Positions 35,012-43,517 of a DNA stretch of 64,000 nucleotides are shown here, one piece after another. The notes beneath the pieces were generated by a model, which ran no database searches, was not told where the DNA came from, and saw nothing but the letters and a program-made list of their open reading frames with translations. Both the position numbers and the translations under genes were made by a program. Source of the DNA: Microvirga subterranea (GTDB taxonomy: Bacteria > Pseudomonadota > Alphaproteobacteria > Rhizobiales > Beijerinckiaceae); NCBI RefSeq assembly GCF_003350535.1, contig NZ_QQBB01000002.1:186001-250000 (forward strand), written 5' to 3'. Positions within the stretch are counted from its first letter, which is position 1, and each line of letters starts with the position of its first letter.

Positions 35012-35048
35012 AAAGGCACCCCTCCTTTGCGGATGGGTGCCTTTTTTT
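35012..35048 (+). terminator. Intrinsic terminator of small peptide gene
   Basis: AAAGGCACCC (35012-35021) pairs with GGGTGCCTTT (35035-35044) over a 13-nt loop, with a run of seven T (35042-35048). Confidence 0.9.
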
Positions 35049-35190
35049 AGGATGAGGATCGCGAAGGCCCCATGCCATATCCTCGCGATCCATACGAGAA
35101 TCCTGACCGCCCGCAACGTCGCTGGATGGCAGGCAGCCCAAAGTTTAAGCAGTTATGACCTTGCGTAAGGTTTGACTTGCAGGCTGAAGT

Positions 35191-35223
35191 GTCCCGCCGA
35201 TTCGACTCGAATCCGAGCGGGAC
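35191..35223 (+). promoter_or_regulatory. Nested palindrome over ribosome site of diguanylate cyclase
   Basis: GTCCCGC (35191-35197) pairs with GCGGGAC (35217-35223), and inside it GATTCGA (35199-35205) faces TCGAATC (35207-35213). The right arm contains GCGGGA, the only purine-rich stretch before the ATG at 35230, so the structure could be an operator on DNA or mask translation in RNA. Confidence 0.6.
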
Positions 35224-35229
35224 GTCTCC

Positions 35230-36741
35230 ATGCTTCACGTTTCACCTGACCAATCCGATCGCTCTCCTCTCGAGCAGCGGGACGACCATGCGGAGACTTT
35301 CTCGCTCGCGCCTGTTTCGTTGTGGCTTGAGGATTACAGTGGTGTGCGGCACCTGATGGAGCAGTGGCGGCAAGCGGGGGTGACGGATCTCAGAGCATTC
35401 CTCGCCGAGGATGTCGGACGGGTTAAGGACTGCTCCAGCCGCATCCGCGTGCTGAAGGTCAACCGGAAGACCCTCTCCCTGTTCGAAGCTCACGATCTGC
35501 CGCATCTGGTCGAGAACCTCGATCGCATCTTTCGAAATGACATGCTCAAGACCCATGTGGACGAACTCGTCCAGCTCTGGGAGGGCAGGGCGGAGTTTTC
35601 CAGCCACACGGTGAATTACACCCTGTCCGGCAAGCGCCTCGACATCCAGCTGAAGGGAAGCATTCTTCCAGGCTACGAGGAAACATGGGGGCGTGTCCTC
35701 GTCGCGATCGAGGATGTGACCGAGCGCGAGACGGCACGGCGGCAGCTCGCGCGCAGCGAGGAATATGCACGTGGCTTGTTCGAGCATTCGCCCGTCTCCC
35801 TTTGGGTGGAAGACTTCAGCCAGGTGAAGCAGTTGCTCACGGATGTGCGTGAGAGGGGCATCACCGATTTCCGCGTCTTTACGGATGTCCATCCCGAGTT
35901 CGTCGAGCGATGCATGGCGGAGATCCGGGTGATCGACGTCAACCGGCACACGCTCGAACTGTTCTGCTCTCCCGACAAGCCGACCCTGCTCAGGCGCCTG
36001 AACGAGGTCTTCCGCGATGACATGCGCGAGCAGTTCCGGGAGCAGCTCATCGACCTGTGGCATGGCAAGACGTTTCAGCAGCGGGAGATCGTCAACTACT
36101 CCCTCAACGGCGACGAGCTCCATCTGCATCTGCAGTTTTCAGTCCTGCCGGGCCATGAGCACGACTGGTCCCTGGTGCAGGTTGCGCTGACCGACATCAC
36201 CGCTCGCAAGAAGGCCGAAGCCTACCTGGAGTATCTCGGCAAACACGATGTGCTGACGAAGCTGTACAATCGCACCTTCTACGCGGACGAGTTGAACCGC
36301 CTCGAACGGAAGGGCCCTTTCCCGGTAACGGTCATCGTCGTTGACCTCAACGGCCTGAAGGCGGTCAACGATCAGTTGGGCCACGCATCTGGGGACGCAC
36401 TGCTGCGCCGCGCAGGCGAGGTGCTGAACGAGGCCGTCGACAAGCCGAGCTACGCGGCACGGATCGGCGGCGACGAGTTTGCGCTTCTCCTGCCCGCGAC
36501 CGATGAGCGCGAGGGAGCGGCTGTGATGGAGAAGATCGAGAAGCTCGTCGAGATCAACAACCAGTTCTATTCCGGCCTGACCCTCAGCTTCTCCATGGGG
36601 GCGGCAACGAGTCTCTCGGGGGAGCGGCTGGAAGCTGTCGTGAAACGCGCCGATCTGCTGATGTACGAGGCCAAGCGGGCTCTTTATGCGGCCAATCCTG
36701 AACCTGCCCTGTCGCAGCCTGATGGCAACGGCCCTAGCTGA
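35230..36741 (+). CDS. Diguanylate cyclase with two tandem PAS-like sensor domains
   Basis: A 503-residue soluble protein. Two homologous sensor modules occupy about 24-166 and 175-313; each starts with SLAPVSLWLED or EHSPVSLWVED and ends before a RKKAEAYLEYL-type linker helix. A GGDEF domain (about 335-490) has the intact GGDEF at 413-417 and should make cyclic di-GMP. The inhibitory RxxD site is absent (DKPSYAARIGG), so product feedback is unlikely. No EAL domain and no membrane segment. The ligand of the duplicated sensors is unknown. Confidence 0.92.
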   Translation: MLHVSPDQSDRSPLEQRDDHAETFSLAPVSLWLEDYSGVRHLMEQWRQAGVTDLRAFLAEDVGRVKDCSSRIRVLKVNRKTLSLFEAHDLPHLVENLDRIFRNDMLKTHVDELVQLWEGRAEFSSHTVNYTLSGKRLDIQLKGSILPGYEETWGRVLVAIEDVTERETARRQLARSEEYARGLFEHSPVSLWVEDFSQVKQLLTDVRERGITDFRVFTDVHPEFVERCMAEIRVIDVNRHTLELFCSPDKPTLLRRLNEVFRDDMREQFREQLIDLWHGKTFQQREIVNYSLNGDELHLHLQFSVLPGHEHDWSLVQVALTDITARKKAEAYLEYLGKHDVLTKLYNRTFYADELNRLERKGPFPVTVIVVDLNGLKAVNDQLGHASGDALLRRAGEVLNEAVDKPSYAARIGGDEFALLLPATDEREGAAVMEKIEKLVEINNQFYSGLTLSFSMGAATSLSGERLEAVVKRADLLMYEAKRALYAANPEPALSQPDGNGPS

Positions 36742-36787
36742 GATAATCGCCCCAACCCGCCTGGGCCGCCGAAACCGAACGAGCTCT

Positions 36788-37213
36788 CTACTTATCCTGC
36801 TCGGGATTACTTGCTGCGGAATGCCCGACAAGATCCTTCAGCGGCACCCAGCCGATCCCTGTCCTGTTCTCCGGGACGAGATATGCGAAGCCGTCAGTGA
36901 TCTTCTGGACCTTGCAGGAATAGGCCCTTCGATCGCCGTCTGGCCGATAAATAACGGTCGTGCCGACCTTGACCTCTGTCTCCGATGCCGAGACATGGAT
37001 GTTGGACTGTGACGCGGGCACGCCCTCGGGAGGATTGGTTTTCGCCGCGCTTGCCCGAAACCGGTCGAGGGCCGCGATGGCGGCTCTTGCCCTGTCCCGA
37101 TAGCGTTCGTGCACGACCCGTAGGAGAGGGCCTGGTTCACGCCCAGGATACCAAGCTGTTCCTCCCAGCTTCGCAAGTTCTTCCGCGACGACTTCGACCT
37201 CCGCCTCATTCAT
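36788..37213 (-). CDS. Hypothetical 141-residue protein
   Basis: Unrecognised protein with two parts: a charged helical N-terminus (MNEAEVEVVAEELAKLGG... RARAAIAALDRFRAS) and a C-terminal beta-rich part from about 75 (TEVKVGTTVIYRPDGDRRAYSCKVQKITDGFAYLVP) that resembles a small SH3-like or Tudor-like barrel. No signal peptide. It is convergent with the diguanylate cyclase. Confidence 0.75.
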   Translation of the reverse strand: MNEAEVEVVAEELAKLGGTAWYPGREPGPLLRVVHERYRDRARAAIAALDRFRASAAKTNPPEGVPASQSNIHVSASETEVKVGTTVIYRPDGDRRAYSCKVQKITDGFAYLVPENRTGIGWVPLKDLVGHSAASNPEQDK

Positions 37214-37584
37214 GAAGACCTATCCTCCAGGGATGCTTGGTATTGAACCTTCAACGAATTCGCTCGGTGCGGCTTTGAGGCAAAGAATACGGGATCGATA
37301 CGTGCATCTCCATAAGTGAATTGCGCTTCACAGAGAAATGAACATAACAAAAATGCCCTATGGTGAATATAGAGACGGAGGCATGACCGACACTATCGCG
37401 TAACTTAGTATCGCAAATCATGCCAGTTCTTGCGGAGCGTGTGGTCACGCCGCCAACAAGCAGGAGCGCTTGAAGCTCAGCGGCAATGGTGAAATCGTCA
37501 CACCAATGTTTCTAGAGGTGCCTTGTTCCGCTAGGATGCGGCCGGAAAAATGCAAAATCTCCTTAAAGAATCCCAGAGACATCC
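37214..37584. other. Intergenic region between divergent genes
   Basis: This 371-bp gap separates the hypothetical gene (minus) from the MscS gene (plus). I see a small inverted repeat GTGAA-TTGCGC-TTCAC near 37316 and a possible 21-codon frame after it without a good ribosome site; nothing else is supported. Confidence 0.4.
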
Positions 37585-39327
37585 ATGACGATGCCTTCGA
37601 GACGCCCCCTGCAGGAAGCCGTCGTTCCGATCGTCTGCGTGCTCCTGGCAGCCTTCTTCGTTGTATTCCAGTTCCTGGCGACACCGCCGGCTCTCGGCTC
37701 GCTCAGGTTCCTGGCCGCCGCCGAGACATCAAGCCCCCGGGCGACCCTTGAAGGCTTCCGCTCTAACGTCGCTCGTGCCTCGTCGCTGCTTTTGGAGGCC
37801 TATCGCGAGAACAATGCCGAGCCTGGGTTCTTCCAGAGCCAGAGCGTGAAGGACAAGGTCAAGGAAGCTGAAGGCCTCCTAGCCCAGGCCGCTCGCGCGC
37901 TCGACCTGCGGGATGTGCCGCCGGTTGAACTGGAACACCGGCGCCTTGAGGCGCCGCTTTTGCTGAAGGAGATCCTGGATCGACTGCCCCTTCCTGATCC
38001 CGGCACCATTCCGGGCGACGCTGATATCTCCAAGCAGGCAATCCCGAACTGGAACGTGCCGGGAACCGAGATCCGCATCGCACGCGTGTCCGACGGGCCG
38101 CGGACCGGTGAATACCTTTTCTCCCGCGAGACGGTCCGGCAACTCGACGCCTTCTACGAGGCGATCCGCACCGAGCCGAACGTCAGCGGGTCCGGCGAGG
38201 ATCTCTACGACTTCTACAGCCAATCGCCCGGCTACCTCCTGCCGCCGAAATGGTACAGTCTCGTCGAGGCATTGCCGGCCGGCTTGCGTCGAAACATTCA
38301 GGGGCAGGCCCTATGGCAGTGGATCGCCCTGGTGCTGGTTCTGGTGGTCGCGGTGCTCGCCGTCCTCGGCATCCAGCGCCTGGCAAGGTCGAGGCGGAGC
38401 GCCGCAGATGCCTCCATCTCCCTGCCGGCCAGCATCCTGGTGCCCGCAGCCGTTGCGGTCGCGGCCCTTTTCGTCTCCTACATGTCCGATTACCAGATCA
38501 ATCTCACCGGGAGCGTGAACGACATCATCGACGAGGTCTCCGAGGCCGCTGCCTATCTGGCCGCTATGTGGGGCATCCTGAAGTTCTCGAATTCGCTTGC
38601 AAACCACCTGACCTTTACGAAGTCGGAGAGCATCGATGCTCATCTGGCCCGCGCTTCGATCCGGATCGGCGGCATCGCCGCGGCGCTCGGGCTCCTCATC
38701 TACGGCGCGTCCTACCTGGGGATTCCTCTCGCAGGGCTGCTCGCCGGCCTCGGCGTGGGCGGCCTGGCCGTCGCCTTGGCGGCCAAACCGACCCTGGAGA
38801 ACTTCATCGGGGGGCTGATCCTCTATGCGGATCGCCCGGTTCGCGTCGGGGATCTGTGCCGGTTCGGTAACCTCGAAGGCCGAGTTCAGGAGATCGGCAT
38901 CCGATCAACCCGCATTCGCGGTCTCGACCGGTCGCTGATCACGATCCCGAACGCGACCTTCGTGAACATGAACATCATCAATCTCACCAACCGGGACCGG
39001 ATGCCCTACGACCGCACCATCAGCATCCAGGCGGCCGACAGCGCCGGCATCCGCCGAGAGATCGAGGCGCTTGCATCCCTCGTGGCGGAGCATCCGAAGA
39101 TCGAGGCCGGTTCGGTTCAGGTGCGACTGCGCGAGGGTCAGGAGGAGAAGCCCAAGGCCGAGATTCAGGCGCTCATCCTGACGTCGAAATGGGAAGAATT
39201 CCTCGTCATTCAGCAGGAGATCGACCTGATGCTGCGCGACAAGGTGCTGGCCGAGGTGCGGACTGCCGGCGAGACGATGGCGGCTTTCGACAACGTCGTT
39301 CCCCTAAAGGAGGCGGAGGACGTCTGA
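37585..39327 (+). CDS. MscS-family mechanosensitive channel
   Basis: A 580-residue protein: signal or first helix (about 12-35), a soluble periplasmic region to about 230, several membrane helices, then the MscS pore helix and beta domain (LAGLLAGLGVGGLAVALAAK near 385, followed by PTLENFIGGLILYADRPVRVGDLCRFGNLEGRV and LITIPNATFVNMNIINLT). It opens under membrane tension to release solutes. The large periplasmic N-terminus marks it as a mid-sized MscS homologue rather than minimal MscS. Confidence 0.92.
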   Translation: MTMPSRRPLQEAVVPIVCVLLAAFFVVFQFLATPPALGSLRFLAAAETSSPRATLEGFRSNVARASSLLLEAYRENNAEPGFFQSQSVKDKVKEAEGLLAQAARALDLRDVPPVELEHRRLEAPLLLKEILDRLPLPDPGTIPGDADISKQAIPNWNVPGTEIRIARVSDGPRTGEYLFSRETVRQLDAFYEAIRTEPNVSGSGEDLYDFYSQSPGYLLPPKWYSLVEALPAGLRRNIQGQALWQWIALVLVLVVAVLAVLGIQRLARSRRSAADASISLPASILVPAAVAVAALFVSYMSDYQINLTGSVNDIIDEVSEAAAYLAAMWGILKFSNSLANHLTFTKSESIDAHLARASIRIGGIAAALGLLIYGASYLGIPLAGLLAGLGVGGLAVALAAKPTLENFIGGLILYADRPVRVGDLCRFGNLEGRVQEIGIRSTRIRGLDRSLITIPNATFVNMNIINLTNRDRMPYDRTISIQAADSAGIRREIEALASLVAEHPKIEAGSVQVRLREGQEEKPKAEIQALILTSKWEEFLVIQQEIDLMLRDKVLAEVRTAGETMAAFDNVVPLKEAEDV

Positions 39328-39351
39328 CGACGCTTCCTGTCTGCGTGGTAT

Positions 39352-39819
39352 TTAGCGGATCTCCACGATCTCGGCTTCGCCCTGGGCGACGATCACCACG
39401 TCTCCGATCTCCTTGCCCATGAGCGCCTGCGCCAGGGGAGACACGTAGGAGATGCTTCCCTTGGCGGGATCCGCCTCGTCCTCGCCCACGATCCTGTAGG
39501 TCTGGATTCGCCCGTCCTTGCGTTCGAAGCTCACGGAGGAGCCGAAGCGGACATGGGATTTGTCGCTCGGTGGCGGCACCATTTCGGCCGTCAGGCGACG
39601 ATGGTTCCAGTAGCGGAGATCGCGCGAGACGCGCGCGACTTCGGCCTTGTCGTCAACCGCCTGCGCCCCGGCGAGGCGCCGCTTCAAGGCCTCGATCTCC
39701 TCGTCCATCCGGGCCAAGCCGGACGGCGTGACGAGATGGTGAGGGCTCACCGGCCGATCCGGCAGGTCCTCGAAGGCCTCTCCACCTTCAGGCTCACGAA
39801 CAAAGGCACTGCTCATCAT
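39352..39819 (-). CDS. GreA/GreB-family transcription factor
   Basis: A 155-residue GreA/B-like protein with an N-terminal 30-residue extension, a short coiled coil (LARMDEEIEALKRRLAGAQAVDDKAEVARVSRDLRYW) and a C-terminal FKBP-like domain (FGSSVSFERKDGRIQTYRIVGEDEADPAKGSISYVSPLAQALMGKEIGD). The coiled coil lacks the usual acidic DD/DE tip seen in cleavage factors, so it may bind RNA polymerase with a different effect. It follows livM by 60 bp on the same strand. Confidence 0.88.
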   Translation of the reverse strand: MMSSAFVREPEGGEAFEDLPDRPVSPHHLVTPSGLARMDEEIEALKRRLAGAQAVDDKAEVARVSRDLRYWNHRRLTAEMVPPPSDKSHVRFGSSVSFERKDGRIQTYRIVGEDEADPAKGSISYVSPLAQALMGKEIGDVVIVAQGEAEIVEIR

Positions 39820-39879
39820 GCATCCCTCCGCTCCCGGAGGGAAACGAACGGCAGCCGGCTAAGTTGCGGGTGGCAACCC

Positions 39880-41001
39880 TTAATTGCCGCGCTGCCGCAG
39901 CCTACCGACGATTCCGCCCGGGAAAGCGTAGACGCTGACGATGAAGAGCGCTCCGAGCCAGAGCAGCCAGCGGTCGGGATGGATCAAGTTCGGGAGGATC
40001 GGGACGCCCGCGACGGCGGAGCTTCCCGCCTCCATGAGAACCTGAAGGTAGCTCTGCGCCAGGACGAACAGCGCCGCGCCGATGACGGCACCGTACATGG
40101 TTCCCATCCCGCCGATCACGACCATCAGCAGGATGTCGATCATGATTGAGAAGGACAGAGTGGTGTCCGGGCCGTTGTACCGGAGCCAGAGCGCCATGAG
40201 GGCGCCGGCGACGGTGGCGGCGAGGGCTGAAATGACCGACGCGGCTGTGCGGTAGGCCACGACGCGGTAGCCCAGCGCCTCGGCGCGGAACTCGTTCTCG
40301 CGAATGGCCTGCAGCACCCGCCCGAAGGGGGAGTTCACGACGCGCAGCAGAAGCAGGAACACGCCTAACGAGACGAAGAACACGAGGTAATAGGCGAGAA
40401 GGCGGCCGTTGACGGCCGTGCCGAAGACCGGCTCGGACAGGAGACGAAAGGCCGGGCGTAGCGCCGGAGGCAACTGGAACGAGAGACCATCCTCGCCGCC
40501 GGTGATCTCCGAAAGCTGCGATGCGAGCACCGCCATCGCCGAGGCGACCGCCAGGGTGATCATGGAGAAGAAGATCGCACGAACGCGCAGGGACAAAAGG
40601 CCGATGGCAGCCGCGAGGGCAGCCGAAAGCGCCAGGGCGGCCAGGAGGCCGATCCCCACAGACGTCCAGGCCGCTCCAAGGCGCTCGAGGGCGATGGCGA
40701 CGCCGTACCCGCCGATACCGAAGAACATGGTGTGGGCGAAGGACACGATGCCCGAATAGCCCAGCAGAAGATCGTAGCTCGCGACGAGCACGATGAAGAC
40801 GCAGATCTTGGCGGCCGTGCTGAGCGGCTGGCTGCCCGAGAACAGGAAGGGCGTTGCCGCAAGCAGGAACAGAATCGCCACAAGGATGAGAGACAGCACC
40901 CGCGACCGGGGCGGATCGGAGGAGAGAAGGCTCTGCAGAACGCCGCTGCGGACCTTGGTCTCGTCGAAGGGAATGTTCGTCGGGGCGGAGGTCGCGGTCA
41001 T
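39880..41001 (-). CDS. livM: Branched-chain amino acid ABC permease LivM-type
   Basis: A 373-residue LivM-family permease from MTATSAPTNIP, with about ten helices, GYSGIVSFAHTMFFGIGGYGVAIALE and MVVIGGMGTMYGAVIGA. It overlaps the LivH gene by 4 bp (ATGA). Substrates of this family are branched-chain amino acids or related amides; the exact ligand depends on the binding protein. Confidence 0.9.
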   Translation of the reverse strand: MTATSAPTNIPFDETKVRSGVLQSLLSSDPPRSRVLSLILVAILFLLAATPFLFSGSQPLSTAAKICVFIVLVASYDLLLGYSGIVSFAHTMFFGIGGYGVAIALERLGAAWTSVGIGLLAALALSAALAAAIGLLSLRVRAIFFSMITLAVASAMAVLASQLSEITGGEDGLSFQLPPALRPAFRLLSEPVFGTAVNGRLLAYYLVFFVSLGVFLLLLRVVNSPFGRVLQAIRENEFRAEALGYRVVAYRTAASVISALAATVAGALMALWLRYNGPDTTLSFSIMIDILLMVVIGGMGTMYGAVIGAALFVLAQSYLQVLMEAGSSAVAGVPILPNLIHPDRWLLWLGALFIVSVYAFPGGIVGRLRQRGN

Positions 41002-42020
41002 CGGCGTGCTACCGGGAAGAGGCCCTGCGGGCGCCAGATCAGCACCAGAGCCATGACGAGGATATTGGAGATCAGAGCCAGTTTCGGCGCCAGGAAGCCG
41101 ACGTAGTTGGCGACCAGCGCGACCAGGATCGAGCCGACGAAGCAGCCCCCGACGGAGCCGAGGCCGCCGATGATGATGACGATGAAAACCAGCACCATCA
41201 CCTCCATGCCCATGCCGGCCGTCAAGGTCTGACGGTAGAAGGCCCACATCACGCCGCCGAGGCCCGCGAGTGCGGAGCCTGCCACGAAGACGCTTACGAA
41301 GAGACGTTTGATCCGGTAGCCGAGAGCCTCGACCATCTCCGGGTTCTCGACCCCAGCCCGGATGAGGAGGCCGATCCGGGTGCGGTTCAGCATGAGCTGC
41401 ATGGCGACGAACACCGTCAGACCCACGGCGACTGCGACCACGCGATAGCGCTCCATGACGATGTCGCCCAGAACGAAGGCACCGCGCAAGGTTTCGGGCA
41501 GCGGAATCGGGATCGGGGAGGCGCCCCAGATGGCATGGATCGCCTGTTCGGCGACGATCAGCCCGCCCATGGTGACCAGGATCTGCTTGAGGTGGCTGCC
41601 ATAGACGGGGCGCACGATCACGCGTTCGAACACGGCGCCGACGACCCCGGTCACCGCCATGGCGACGAGAATGCAGAGAAGGAGCAGCGCGAGGTTCAGT
41701 CCGACCGAGTCGGCCTGCGCCCAGCCGGCGAGGGGGCCGAGCACCAGAAGGGTCGCGTAGGCTCCGAGCGAGATGAACACGCCGTGCCCGAAATTGATGA
41801 TGTCCATAAGGCCGAACACAAGGGTCAGGCCCGAGGCCATGAGGAAGATCATCATGCCCATGGCGAGGCCCGCGACGGTGAGTGTCACCCAGGTGGAGGG
41901 CTCACCGACGAAAGGCAGCGCAAGGAGCGCCAATGCCGGGACGAGGGCGAGGGGAACCCAGTCCGTCTTCGTGCGCGGAAGCTCGGCAGCGGTCGTGGCG
42001 TCGGCGGTCATGTCGCTCAT
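40998..42020 (-). CDS. livH: Branched-chain amino acid ABC permease LivH-type
   Basis: A 340-residue permease from MSDMTADATT, with GLMDIINFGHGVFISLGAYATLL and IIIGGLGSVGGCFVGS, the LivH signature. It overlaps livF and livM by 4 bp each, so the proteins are made in coupled fashion. Confidence 0.9.
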   Translation of the reverse strand: MSDMTADATTAAELPRTKTDWVPLALVPALALLALPFVGEPSTWVTLTVAGLAMGMMIFLMASGLTLVFGLMDIINFGHGVFISLGAYATLLVLGPLAGWAQADSVGLNLALLLLCILVAMAVTGVVGAVFERVIVRPVYGSHLKQILVTMGGLIVAEQAIHAIWGASPIPIPLPETLRGAFVLGDIVMERYRVVAVAVGLTVFVAMQLMLNRTRIGLLIRAGVENPEMVEALGYRIKRLFVSVFVAGSALAGLGGVMWAFYRQTLTAGMGMEVMVLVFIVIIIGGLGSVGGCFVGSILVALVANYVGFLAPKLALISNILVMALVLIWRPQGLFPVARR

Positions 42021-42742
42021 TGGTGGGCATCCAGGGAGAGGCCGAGCAGGCGCTGCTGAAGGGATTGGTCCGCCACGAGGTCGCTCATGCGGCCCGAATG
42101 CACGATGCGGCCGTCGTCCATGATCAGCACGTCGTCCCCGAGCGCCGACGCTGCATAAAAGTTCTGCTCCACGAGGAGGACCGTCTCTCCTGCCTCCTTG
42201 AGTGCCTTGAAGGCCTCGATCATGCTGCGCACCATGACGGGCGCGAGCCCCTTGGTGGGCTCGTCGACGAGCAGGAGCCTGCGCGGCTCCGCGATGGCCC
42301 GCGCGATGGCGAGCATCTGCTTCTGCCCGCCGGAGAGATTGCCTGCCGGAAGGTTCCAGAACCGCCTGAGCGCGGGGAAAAGCCCCAGCATCCAATCGAG
42401 CCGGGCACTGTCGATGGGACCGCTCCGGGCCGCCAGCACGATGTTCTCGCGCACCGTGAGATCCGTGAAGATCCCCATGGATTCCGGTACATAGGCGATA
42501 CCCGCGCGGGCGATGTCGGGTGTGGCGCTCGCGGTGATGTCGCGCCCGTCGAAGCGGATGCGGCCCGCCGAGGCCCGCCAGAGCCCCATGATCGTGCGCA
42601 GGGTCGTGGTTTTGCCGGCACCGTTGCGGCCGAGCAGCATCGTCAGACTGCCGGTCTGAACGCCGAAGCTGACGCCATGAAGGATATGATAGGGGCCGAT
42701 ATGGGTCTGGACCGCCTCCAGCTGGAGCAGGGGCTCAGGCAC
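42017..42742 (-). CDS. livF: Branched-chain amino acid ABC ATPase LivF-type
   Basis: A 241-residue ATPase with Walker A GRNGAGKTT, signature LSGGQKQMLAIARA, Walker B LLLVDEPTKGLAPV and the LivF-type GIAYVPESMGIFTDLTV segment. It overlaps livG by 8 bp. Confidence 0.92.
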   Translation of the reverse strand: MPEPLLQLEAVQTHIGPYHILHGVSFGVQTGSLTMLLGRNGAGKTTTLRTIMGLWRASAGRIRFDGRDITASATPDIARAGIAYVPESMGIFTDLTVRENIVLAARSGPIDSARLDWMLGLFPALRRFWNLPAGNLSGGQKQMLAIARAIAEPRRLLLVDEPTKGLAPVMVRSMIEAFKALKEAGETVLLVEQNFYAASALGDDVLIMDDGRIVHSGRMSDLVADQSLQQRLLGLSLDAHQ

Positions 42743-43511
42743 GGGCTGCCTCCAGTCCGAGATACGCCTCCTGCACGACGGGCGAGGCGATCACCTCCGC
42801 CGGTTCGCCATCGGCCACGAGGGAGCCGTTGTGCAGCACGACGATGCGGTCGGCGAGCGAACGCACCACATCCATCTTGTGCTCGACGAGGAGCACGGTG
42901 GTGTCACCGCGTTGCTTGATGCCGTGGATCAGTTCGAGCACGGTCGGAACCTCGTCGACGCTCATGCCGGCGGTCGGCTCGTCGAACATGAACACCTTCG
43001 GCTCCATGGCGATGAGGAGCGCCACCTCGAGCTTGCGCTGGTCGCCGTGCGAAAGGGCTTTCGGCGCCACGTGCCGCTTGTCCGACAGGCGCACGCGCTC
43101 CAGCACGGCCTCGGCCTTCTCGATCAGGTCGCGACGGCTGTTCCACACCTTGAAGAGAGACCAACCGGCATCAGCGCGGCTCTGGACCGCGAGGCGGACA
43201 TTTTCGAGTGCGGTCAGCTGGGGAAAAAGATTGGTGAGCTGAAAGGCGCGGCCGAGGCCTCGCCTGGTCCGGGCCGACGCCGGGAGCGTGGTCACGTCCT
43301 CGCCTTCGACCAGCACCTGTCCCGCGCTGGCGCGAAGCTGGCCTGAAACGAGGTTGAAATAGGTCGTCTTGCCGGCGCCGTTCGGGCCGACGATCGCGGT
43401 CAGCGTGCCGGGCGTGAACCGGCACGAGACGTCGTTGACGGCCACATGGCCGCCGAAACGAATGGTGAGCCCGCGCGTCTCGAGCGCGGGCGCTGTCATT
43501 GTCGAATCCAC
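42735..43511 (-). CDS. livG: Branched-chain amino acid ABC ATPase LivG-type
   Basis: A 258-residue ATPase with Walker A GPNGAGKTT, LGRAFQLTNLFPQLTALENV, signature LSHGDQRKLEVA and Walker B VFMFDEPTAGMS. A second ATG at 43499 (MTAPALETRG) is also possible. It starts only 6 bp after the binding-protein stop. Confidence 0.92.
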   Translation of the reverse strand: MDSTMTAPALETRGLTIRFGGHVAVNDVSCRFTPGTLTAIVGPNGAGKTTYFNLVSGQLRASAGQVLVEGEDVTTLPASARTRRGLGRAFQLTNLFPQLTALENVRLAVQSRADAGWSLFKVWNSRRDLIEKAEAVLERVRLSDKRHVAPKALSHGDQRKLEVALLIAMEPKVFMFDEPTAGMSVDEVPTVLELIHGIKQRGDTTVLLVEHKMDVVRSLADRIVVLHNGSLVADGEPAEVIASPVVQEAYLGLEAARA

Positions 43512-43517
43512 CGGCGA

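Noticed and set aside
35191..35223. TTCGACTCGAATCC resembling a tRNA T-arm
   Set aside because: No acceptor, D or anticodon stems surround it; the similarity comes from the palindrome.
37334..37402. 21-codon frame beginning MNITKMPYGE in the gap before the MscS gene
   Set aside because: No convincing ribosome site, signal peptide or terminator, in contrast to the secreted-peptide gene at 34837.
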